Source: JAAFJT01 sp043772905
Lineage (GTDB): Bacteria > Bacteroidota > Bacteroidia > Chitinophagales > Saprospiraceae
DNA: 64,000 bases
NCBI GenBank assembly: GCA_043772905.1
Contig: JAYVFS010000180.1
Location: forward strand, 20,725-84,724
Reading direction: 5' to 3'
Part shown: one piece after another, positions 58,463-64,000 of the stretch
Layout of the letters: the number at the start of each line of letters is the position of its first letter
Position numbering within the stretch: position 1 is the first letter of the stretch
Program-made: the position numbers and the translations under genes
The notes under the pieces: model-generated
What the model was told of the DNA's origin: nothing
What the model saw: the letters and a program-made list of their open reading frames with translations, nothing else
Databases searched by the model: none

Positions 58463-61324
58463 TTATTGAAAATGTTTTACAATGATATTATTCGGTGTCG
58501 TTGACCCGATATTACCCAATATAATCGCTCTGTCATTCGATGAACCATTATAACTGACATTGCCATTCATGTTGATATCCTCTTTCAGATAACCCGTCGC
58601 AATACTGAGGGGGGTAGGGGCAGTGTAACGGACATAATAAGTCCCTGCTCCTGCATTAGTGACGGCTGTGCCACTCAATGGTGAGACATTATTAGTCGCA
58701 TCCGCAGCAGTGGCATGATAAGAGAATGTACCACCTGTTGGGCTCTCTCCTTTTACAACGTTTTCCAAATTCCAACCTACACAAACAGGTGTCGGTTGGG
58801 TAATGGAAAGCGTCGGTGCCACATTGATTGTCAACACTGCCGATAAGCTCGAAGGCGTAATAGTACAGCCATAAGCATCCGTTACGCTCACCAAGGTATA
58901 AGTCGTTGTCCCTGTCGGTGAAATACTGAGGGGGGCACCGCTGACGTAACTATTGACAGTTGTAGGTGAACCCGCTACATTATAAACAACGGTTACTTCT
59001 GTGGTACAGGTGCTGCTGTTATTAGCCGCATCTTTAACCGTCAAAGTAACTGTGTTCGGATTGGTAGCGATATCGGCACACGTAAAACTTGTTTTATCAA
59101 TACTGAGTGTCAGTACGGCTGTACCAATGTCGGCACTGCCTTGAATGAACAACTTCACCTTTTGTTGGTCCCCTTTCTTCATCGTATGTAAGGCTTCTGT
59201 CACAAATGAGCCAATGGTAGAACCGTATTTTTTGCGAAAATCACTTTTGCTAAAGAAATATTCACCGGGTCCAAATAGTAACTTAACATTCTTGTTGGCA
59301 TCTTTCAGTTGTATCTCAAAATAGCGTCCTTTCTCACCTTCAACTACTTCGTCATCGGGATGAAACACGGCGTTCCAATAGGGTCTTTCTACTTCAAAAC
59401 TTTCCGCCCATTCTTTCACAGGAACAGGGTTGAGCTTAATATCCGTTGTTCCATACGCCGTTTTGATGGCTTCCTCCTCTTGTTTCAACTCTTCCGCCTC
59501 TTCGATTTGCTCCTCTATCTCTTTCTCTACGACATGCGTTTTTTCTTCTAACTGTTCTTCTTCTTGCGTGACTTTGTTGAATTCATTGTCCAGTTCATCC
59601 AGTTCCGTTGCTGTCGTTTCTTGTGCTTTTTTGCTTTCTTCTATTGTTTTCTCCAATTCTTTTTGGCTGATGCAGTCCGATTTTTCATCAAAAATATGAT
59701 ACCGTTTAATGAAGTCTTGTATCACGCCTTCGAGTGCGGCGGCTTTTTCACCCACCTGTTTCAATTTATCTTTCATACCAGATTTTTCAGCTATTAGCTC
59801 TATCAATTCTTTTTTCAAACCATCGAGGTTCACGACCTTGGTATCTTCGCAATTCGCAATTTCTGTTTCCAATTCTTTTTTGGGTTTCAGGTTTTCCAAA
59901 TTTTCTTTTAGATCATCTGCTTTTTTATCTTGTTTTTTGGCTTCCTCAACGTCCGCTTCTACATCTTTGGTTTCTTTTTCCAGCTCCACTTGTGTTTTGG
60001 TCAAATCTTCTGTTTCTTTCTCCAATTGGGACAGTTGTTCAACCACCTCATCTTTAGCCTTGATCTGCTCGTCCAATTTTTCCAATAATTTATCTTTCAA
60101 TTGGCTTTCCTTATCTGCTTCATCTGCCAAATCGCCTGCCTCCTTGACGAGGTCGGATGACTGTTTTCTTAATTCATCTAAAATCTTTCTGGGCTTGTCT
60201 TCCAGTTTTGCTTGAAGTTCGTCTTTCTTTTTTGCCAACTCCTCCAGTTTGTTTTGCAATTTATCAATAGCCGCCATGCGCTCATCAATTTTATCTTTAA
60301 GGTCATCTCCTTGTTTCGTCAAATCGTCAAACTTGTCTTTTAGTTTTTTGGATTTATTCACAACATCTTCAACACGTTTGCCGTGGTCTACTCCACGCTT
60401 GAATAAATTGCCAATTTTGCTAAACAAACCGCTGAAAGGCAGTTTCAGCTTTAAGCCTTTCAGTGCACCGAGAATATCTTTGACCGTATTAATTTTTGAC
60501 AATAATCCAAAAGGACCTGGCAAAAAGGTGGCTAATCGAGAACCCAATAAACCCATTGCCCCTTTGAGCAATCCAAGTTTCGGGCGAGCAGCCCCCAAAG
60601 CATTTTTTACGCCACCTATTTTATCTTTCATTGCCTGCCCAACAGGTAATTCTTGTACGCGTTCTTTCAATGCGGTTATCTGCTTTCTTTTGCTCAACTT
60701 GGATAGGTCTTCATCTTTTGAGGCAGGCTGTGGTGTGTCTAAGGGTTTCAACAAGTTGCCTTTTTCATCGAAATAGCCCAGTTCTTTCCCCAACTGTTGA
60801 TAGGTCGTTGGTAAATCATTCATGGAGGGTCCTTTCTTATTGCTCAATTCTTTGAGTTCGTCTGGGCAACTAGACCCCATACGAGTTGATAGGTTCATAC
60901 CCTTTCTACTATTTTCAAATCCATCTTTTACATAGCTTTTGTTGGCATCGGATCCTTTACTATCCACAAACTTCTTGAAATCAGGGTTTTGCACATATTC
61001 ATAAGCAAACTGTGCCTCCAATTGATAATGCCGAAGACAGCTTTTACCACCGAGTTGAGAGTCCTCGTATTTGTCCGTCCAGTCCTCGTTACTTGTGTAG
61101 CTGCTTTTGATTTGTTGAAAGGAAAGATAAGCCTTTTTGAATTGTTCGGTTCTTTGGCTACTAAATATACTGAGGGGGGTAGGCTTCAATGGTTCGTCCA
61201 ATTGGATGGAGAAAATAGCAGTCGGACAGTCGCCTTCGGCGCAAATGGGATTATTCGTTTGTGCTTGTCCAAGAGAAAATGAACAAATTAAGCAGACAAG
61301 GGCAAGTGATAGCCGTTTTTTCAT
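58463..61324 (-). CDS. Secreted long coiled-coil protein with Ig-like/SprB-type tail
   Basis: The ATG at 61324 gives MKKRLSLALVCLICSFSLGQ, a signal peptide; frames to 61426 are unneeded. The mature protein (~930 residues) has an alpha domain (~25-330) with a Gly/Leu/Lys-rich segment (GLLKGAMGLLGSRLATFLPG), a coiled coil of ~330 residues (about 345-675, Glu/Lys-rich), a beta domain with FGPGEYFFSKSDF, then Ig-like repeats (ADIGTAVLTLSIDKTSFTC, PTLSITQPTPVC) and the tail DINMNGNVSYNGSSNDRAI. The tail is usual in large Bacteroidota adhesins, where it often precedes the end without a classic sorting domain. It looks mosaic. Three decamer copies (58603, 58924, 61168) read P-L-S-I. Confidence 0.78.
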   Translation of the reverse strand: MKKRLSLALVCLICSFSLGQAQTNNPICAEGDCPTAIFSIQLDEPLKPTPLSIFSSQRTEQFKKAYLSFQQIKSSYTSNEDWTDKYEDSQLGGKSCLRHYQLEAQFAYEYVQNPDFKKFVDSKGSDANKSYVKDGFENSRKGMNLSTRMGSSCPDELKELSNKKGPSMNDLPTTYQQLGKELGYFDEKGNLLKPLDTPQPASKDEDLSKLSKRKQITALKERVQELPVGQAMKDKIGGVKNALGAARPKLGLLKGAMGLLGSRLATFLPGPFGLLSKINTVKDILGALKGLKLKLPFSGLFSKIGNLFKRGVDHGKRVEDVVNKSKKLKDKFDDLTKQGDDLKDKIDERMAAIDKLQNKLEELAKKKDELQAKLEDKPRKILDELRKQSSDLVKEAGDLADEADKESQLKDKLLEKLDEQIKAKDEVVEQLSQLEKETEDLTKTQVELEKETKDVEADVEEAKKQDKKADDLKENLENLKPKKELETEIANCEDTKVVNLDGLKKELIELIAEKSGMKDKLKQVGEKAAALEGVIQDFIKRYHIFDEKSDCISQKELEKTIEESKKAQETTATELDELDNEFNKVTQEEEQLEEKTHVVEKEIEEQIEEAEELKQEEEAIKTAYGTTDIKLNPVPVKEWAESFEVERPYWNAVFHPDDEVVEGEKGRYFEIQLKDANKNVKLLFGPGEYFFSKSDFRKKYGSTIGSFVTEALHTMKKGDQQKVKLFIQGSADIGTAVLTLSIDKTSFTCADIATNPNTVTLTVKDAANNSSTCTTEVTVVYNVAGSPTTVNSYVSGAPLSISPTGTTTYTLVSVTDAYGCTITPSSLSAVLTINVAPTLSITQPTPVCVGWNLENVVKGESPTGGTFSYHATAADATNNVSPLSGTAVTNAGAGTYYVRYTAPTPLSIATGYLKEDINMNGNVSYNGSSNDRAIILGNIGSTTPNNIIVKHFQ

Positions 61325-61430
61325 TGGCAAGTTAGTTAATTTCATCTTTGATTTTTTTATTTGTGCATGTCTTTTGTTCATACAGAAAAGAAACGCTTTA
61401 AAATGATTCATTTGGTTTTTAGGCATTATT

Positions 61431-61628
61431 TTATATGACCGTGCATTTTTTTTTACATGTTGAGCATTGATATCCTTTAGGTCTTACCCTGTTAAATGAC
61501 AGAATCTGTATACATCGTCCTGCAATGGGTATTTTGGTTATCGGTTTTAAATCGCCACCACAATGCGGGCAAGTGATACCAAGTATCGTTTTGTGAAAGA
61601 TGATTTTCTCTAAGTTCAGTATTGCCAT
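61431..61628 (-). CDS. Small zinc-ribbon protein
   Basis: This 65-residue protein begins at ATG 61628 (MAILNLEKIIFHKTILG). Two Cys pairs, C-P-H-C and C-S-T-C, 33-35 residues apart, make a zinc ribbon. The last residues (Lys/Cys-rich KKKCTVI) suggest nucleic-acid binding. I cannot say what it serves; similar small ribbons occur next to transposase remnants and as stand-alone Bacteroidota proteins. It lies 106 bp upstream of the coiled-coil protein on the same strand. Confidence 0.55.
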   Translation of the reverse strand: MAILNLEKIIFHKTILGITCPHCGGDLKPITKIPIAGRCIQILSFNRVRPKGYQCSTCKKKCTVI

Positions 61629-62004
61629 AGTATTTGATTTCTCCACAAATTAGGAAAGGCAAAAACGACCGCCAAAAGAGAGTGACGGAATGCGACGAGA
61701 CTGTGACGGAAAGCCATAACACTGTGACGAATGGAAGGACGATGTGACGATATTTTTTAAAGTAATGATGTCTATTTTAAATAAAAATAAAAAATTATAC
61801 TTTCATTAACATTTTAATAAAAACAAATACATAAATTTGTTCCATACATGATAGCATGTATATGACATGGTTGCCCAAATGTTTGACAAGAACCCATAAC
61901 CTCATGCTCTTCGTCTTTTTTTTATAACCAAATGAGCATCTCTTTGCCGCTTCTTGCCTTTTTGTTCAACATAATGCTGGTGTTTTCTTTCTGATTTTAT
62001 GCTG

Positions 62005-62310
62005 TTAGGGTGTAACCTTGCGTAATTGATTGATTATCAAGGTATCGAGTGCATTAAAAGTGCTTGGTATCAGTGGGTATAATCGCAAATCACGTCCATA
62101 GAAGGAGGGTTCACGTCCATAGAAGGAGGGTTTACGTCCATAGAAGGAGGGTTTACGTCCATAGAAGGAGGGTTCACGTCCATAGAAGGAGGGTTTACGT
62201 CCATAGAAGGAGGGTTCACGTCCATAGAAGGAGGGTTCACGTCCATAGAAGGAAGGTTCCCGTCCGTAGTAGGATGGGTTCGCATTCATAGAATGGTATG
62301 GCAAGTCCAT
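62005..62310 (-). CDS. Possible repeat peptide P-S-F-Y-G-R-(E/K), doubtful
   Basis: An open frame of about 101 residues starting at ATG 62310 would give MDLPYHSMNANPSYYGRE followed by some nine heptapeptides P-S-F-Y-G-R-(E/K) and a short tail. It exists because the tandem unit is 21 bp, so the frame cannot be broken by the array; two other frames are open too (one on each strand). Tyr/Arg/Gly-rich repeats resemble some adhesive or matrix peptides, but there is no signal peptide and the unit-to-unit changes (E to K) are few. It may not be a gene. Confidence 0.3.
   Translation of the reverse strand: MDLPYHSMNANPSYYGREPSFYGREPSFYGREPSFYGRKPSFYGREPSFYGRKPSFYGRKPSFYGREPSFYGRDLRLYPLIPSTFNALDTLIINQLRKVTP
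62087..62277. repeat. Tandem array of a 21-bp unit (about nine copies)
   Basis: The unit is CACGTCCATAGAAGGAGGGT plus T; most copies differ only at the first base (C/T) and the last is diverged (CCCGTCCGTAGTAGGATGG). Copies are in direct head-to-tail order with no spacers, so this is a minisatellite, not a CRISPR array. Confidence 0.92.
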
Positions 62311-62328
62311 TATTTGAGATTTGGCGGA

Positions 62329-62414
62329 GGTATAGTAGATGGAAAAATTGGATGTTTTTGCTTTTTTTTTGCAAAAAAAAATAAAAAACATCCAATTTTT
62401 CCATCTACTATACC
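62329..62414. repeat. ~86-bp hairpin with T(n)GCA(n) core, copy 2
   Basis: Arms at 62329-62359 and 62384-62414 pair over 31 nt without mismatch by eye. The loop has C, T9, GC and an A run. It shares the GGTAT ends and core of the element at 21867-21951 while the middle of the arm differs. It lies 111 nt upstream of the gene at 62526. Confidence 0.85.
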
Positions 62415-62525
62415 TTATTCCCTTAGCAAGTTTACCACAAAGTATTTGGTAAGATTTATTCCTAAGTTGTTACTCTTTGTAAATTTTAATAACATTCTTT
62501 TATAATTGCTAAAATTTTTTTCAAC

Positions 62526-63464
62526 ATGACACCATCAACTTTCAGTTGTTCGTTCTCAAATTTAGGCGATGTTGTTCGCCTCGGTTGGTTTGAATACCAA
62601 CAGTATGAAAGCCGTTTTGCGGCACACAAACCCAGTAAATATACACCCACGTATGGGGAAGACAATTTGAAGTTGCTTCAAGATTTTTTGGACATGGACG
62701 ACTATTCTGCCCATGAAACACTTATTCAAGCCTTGAGAGTGATTTTCGTCAATGAGGTCAAAGGCGTGAATATGTCCTTTAAAACGCTCAAAAACTACAT
62801 TGGCGAACTGACGACGGACAAAACCAAGCTGTTGAACTACTATAAAGATGCGGGACAACAACTGTATGACGACCGAAAAGCCAATGATTTGGCAGACAAC
62901 GACAAAGTGTTGGTTGCGATGATTCGGTTTGTTCAAAACAACCAAGCTGTTTTGTTGGCAAAAGATTTACCGACCAACTTTGTGCAACAACTTAAAGACA
63001 AACAAACGAATCTGGCAGCAACTAACAAAGTTTGGTCGGACGAAAAAGCCGCAGGCAGTACCGCCAGCGATACCAAAACCATTGCGGGCAATGATTTAAA
63101 AGCCCGATTGTCTGCTATGTTTCTCGATGCTCAAATCATCTTTCAATCAGAGAAAGAGACAGCCAAAAAATTTGTTTGGGATACCCTCTTGACGCAAGTG
63201 CGTGGCGAAAGAGATGCAGGTCTCATTGGCAAAGTGATTAACAAAATGACGGAAAAAGGTGCGGGCAACGTGACAATATCTATTCCGTCGCTCAATCTAT
63301 CCACTGTCAGCGATGCCACCGGACGTTATGCATTGTTGCCGTTGCCCGCAGGCACCCACAACATTGAAGCAAAAGGTGAAGGCTTTAAAACACAAGTCAT
63401 TGAAAAACGGGTCGTTAAACCCAATACGATGGGGCGATTGACTTTTGAGATGGAACTGGAGTAA
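62526..63464 (+). CDS. Hypothetical helical protein with carboxypeptidase-regulatory-like C-terminal domain
   Basis: This 312-residue protein has no signal peptide (MTPSTFSCSFSNLGDVVRLG). Residues 1-215 are mostly helical (TPTYGEDNLKLLQDFLDMDD and on), and the last ~80 residues form a CarboxypepD_reg-like/DUF4480 beta-sandwich: GNVTISIPSLNLSTVSDATG, RYALLPLPAGTHNIEAKGEG, typical of TonB-plug-like carrier domains. I recognise no enzyme or named family for the helical part. It has no decamer copy; the hairpin at 62329 lies upstream and an inverted heptamer array directly follows. Confidence 0.7.
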   Translation: MTPSTFSCSFSNLGDVVRLGWFEYQQYESRFAAHKPSKYTPTYGEDNLKLLQDFLDMDDYSAHETLIQALRVIFVNEVKGVNMSFKTLKNYIGELTTDKTKLLNYYKDAGQQLYDDRKANDLADNDKVLVAMIRFVQNNQAVLLAKDLPTNFVQQLKDKQTNLAATNKVWSDEKAAGSTASDTKTIAGNDLKARLSAMFLDAQIIFQSEKETAKKFVWDTLLTQVRGERDAGLIGKVINKMTEKGAGNVTISIPSLNLSTVSDATGRYALLPLPAGTHNIEAKGEGFKTQVIEKRVVKPNTMGRLTFEMELE

Positions 63465-63465
63465 T

Positions 63466-63546
63466 AATGGTGAATGGCGAATGGTGGGCAATCCCAACCA
63501 TTCGCCATTCACCATTAAATTATTCGCCATTCGCCATTAAATTATT
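63466..63546. repeat. Inverted GAATGGC / GCCATTC heptamer array
   Basis: Tandem GTGAATGGCGAATGGT units on the left face ATTCGCCATTCACC units on the right, between convergent genes. Confidence 0.8.
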
Positions 63547-64000
63547 ATTTTATCCCCAACAGATTGAACAGCCCTTGCCGATAAGTCTTACTCATCGGTA
63601 CTTTCTGACCTGCAACGATGACTTCGGTGTATTCGATATTCTCAATAAAATCGGTGTGAATGGCAAAACTGCGGTGTGTTCTGTAAAACTTATCTGTTGG
63701 GAGTTGCGCAAGGAAATTGCTGAAAGTGGAACGAATGGTTGACGTGTGGTGGTCATGGGTATGAATGACCACGTAGTTTTCCAAACTTTCGATAAAGACG
63801 ATGGACTCAAACAAAACTTTGATGAAGCGGTGCTCTTCTCTAATAAATGTGAATGTCGTATTTTTAGCTACACCATTGGTGTTTACTGAGGGGGTGCGAT
63901 TAAATGTCTTAAAGTTATTGAAAGCAATTTCAATAGACACAAACAATTCTTCTTTGGTATAAGGTTTGACCAAATAAGCATAAGGTTTCACTTCTTTGGC
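63545..64000 (-). CDS. LytTR response regulator, 5' part outside the window
   Basis: This is the C-terminal part of a LytTR-family regulator; the frame continues past the right edge of the window, so the start is not seen. The visible residues begin in the receiver domain's last strand and helix (Y-L-V-K-P-Y, including the conserved Lys), followed by a linker (with a decamer copy at 63884, T-P-S-V) and the LytTR domain (FIREEHRFIKVLFESIVFIE to MSKTYRQGLFNLLGIK). IESLENYVVIHT is typical. It is a second LytTR regulator in this window; a LytS-type partner is probably beyond the edge. Confidence 0.85.
   Translation of the reverse strand, partial: AKEVKPYAYLVKPYTKEELFVSIEIAFNNFKTFNRTPSVNTNGVAKNTTFTFIREEHRFIKVLFESIVFIESLENYVVIHTHDHHTSTIRSTFSNFLAQLPTDKFYRTHRSFAIHTDFIENIEYTEVIVAGQKVPMSKTYRQGLFNLLGIK

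Larger units (their letters stand above)
61629..62525. other. Gene-poor region with tandem array and hairpin
   Basis: An AT-rich stretch follows (61690-62080, with a short GACGGAA/GTGACGA repeat near 61680-61750), then the 21-bp tandem array (62087-62277) and the long hairpin (62329-62414). Only the array frame could be coding (62005-62310). Confidence 0.7.
2135..63893. repeat. Dispersed decamer TACTGAGGGG, 51 exact copies
   Basis: By eye I count 26 forward copies, starting at 2135, 4243, 10024, 11416, 12916, 17867, 18140, 19665, 20008, 21722, 24744, 27152, 29768, 30185, 33520, 33848, 43018, 46345, 49285, 50415, 56302, 57637, 58603, 58924, 61168 and 63884. There are 25 copies of the complement CCCCTCAGTA, at 3028, 7108, 7529, 9783, 13954, 14236, 15300, 16758, 25161, 26205, 28622, 30635, 32397, 34292, 35625, 40937, 41292, 43991, 44216, 45579, 46718, 48471, 52046, 53159 and 55821. 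The G run varies from 4 to 8 (mostly 5). Near-copies occur at 3728, 5221, 5520, 7370, 11736, 14979, 20041, 21547, 31870, 52511 and 57739. About 42 copies are in genes and 9 between genes. A uniform random 64 kb would hold about 0.1. Confidence 0.92.

Noticed and set aside
59098..59116. TACTGAGTGTCAGTA as another motif copy
   Set aside because: It lacks the G run; the resemblance is limited to TACTGAG and its chance palindrome.
59309..60776. Several plus-strand ORFs rich in Ser/Phe/Leu
   Set aside because: They mirror the Glu/Lys-rich coiled coil of the minus-strand gene; antisense shadows.
62087..62277. CRISPR array
   Set aside because: The units are contiguous 21-mers with no spacers, and no cas gene is in the window.
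62064..62291. Plus-strand ORF of V-H-R-R-R repeats
   Set aside because: It is an artefact of the 21-bp tandem array, which stays open in several frames; no start context or homology.
2135..63893. The decamer as a Chi or KOPS site
   Set aside because: Copies are split 26/25 between strands with no regional skew seen; polarised sites would favour one strand.
2135..63893. The decamer as an inserted mobile element
   Set aside because: In conserved proteins it occupies aligned residues without insertion, and flanks share no target duplications.
1..64000. tRNA and rRNA genes
   Set aside because: I looked for T-loop and anticodon-arm patterns and rRNA signatures on both strands and saw none; a covariance search would be decisive.

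Overview
The window looks like chromosomal DNA from a Bacteroidota bacterium, most likely of the Saprospirales/Cytophagales type. Four proteins carry type IX secretion C-terminal sorting domains. Several promoters match the Bacteroidota form TTG-N(17-23)-TANNTTTG, and Shine-Dalgarno sites are mostly absent. There are paired DUF2807 (GIN) adhesin-like proteins, an ECF sigma factor overlapping a membrane partner, a Bacteroidota-type urocanate hydratase and a 7TMR-DISM histidine kinase. No rRNA, tRNA, CRISPR array, prophage or complete insertion sequence was found.

Layout. 1-6.6 kb: APC permease, sarcosine/N-methyltryptophan oxidase-like flavoprotein, purQ, a lipoprotein, gpmI and a HAD protein. 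6.6-14.6 kb: 7TMR-DISM histidine kinase overlapping a small conserved gene, a 1242-residue twin-cyclase/ATPase/TPR protein built like animal soluble adenylyl cyclase, and an SdiA-regulated-like lipoprotein. 14.8-21.7 kb: sucB, hutU, a secreted M23 peptidase and pgk. 22-26.4 kb: thioredoxin-fold protein, MFS transporter, RelE/ParE toxin-antitoxin pair, degenerate arginase-fold protein and ECF sigma factor. 26.4-35 kb: sigma-linked membrane/barrel protein, lipoprotein, two DUF2807 proteins, LPS core genes rfaE1 and waaA, and an outer-membrane protein. 36-40.6 kb: a 1494-residue T9SS surface protein. 41-57 kb: NUDIX/NrtR-like protein, coaD, pruA, YceI, a LytS/LytR pair, a phosphoribosyltransferase, Fe-S oxidoreductase, murF, ARPP-1 and pyrC. 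57-64 kb: a broken T9SS gene, a long coiled-coil secreted protein, a 21-bp tandem array and a LytTR regulator cut by the window edge.

The most remarkable signal is not a gene. The decamer TACTGAGGGG (or its complement CCCCTCAGTA) occurs 51 times by eye count, about once per 1.25 kb, 26 times in one orientation and 25 in the other. About 42 copies lie inside genes. In conserved enzymes (CoaD, PyrC, MurF, the histidine kinase) the motif sits in normal aligned positions without indels, so it seems to build up by substitution and codon choice rather than by insertion. Other copies lie in the loops of terminator hairpins or form palindromes. This behaviour resembles DNA uptake sequences (Neisseria, Pasteurellaceae) or cyanobacterial HIP1, but I do not know this motif from any described system.

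At least three more repeat families are present. Inverted arrays of heptamers occur at gene ends. GC-rich palindromes are inserted in frame in hutU and a secreted protein gene, with half copies in the sucB linkers. Two ~85-bp hairpins share a T(n)GCA(n) core and have arms that differ in sequence but stay paired.
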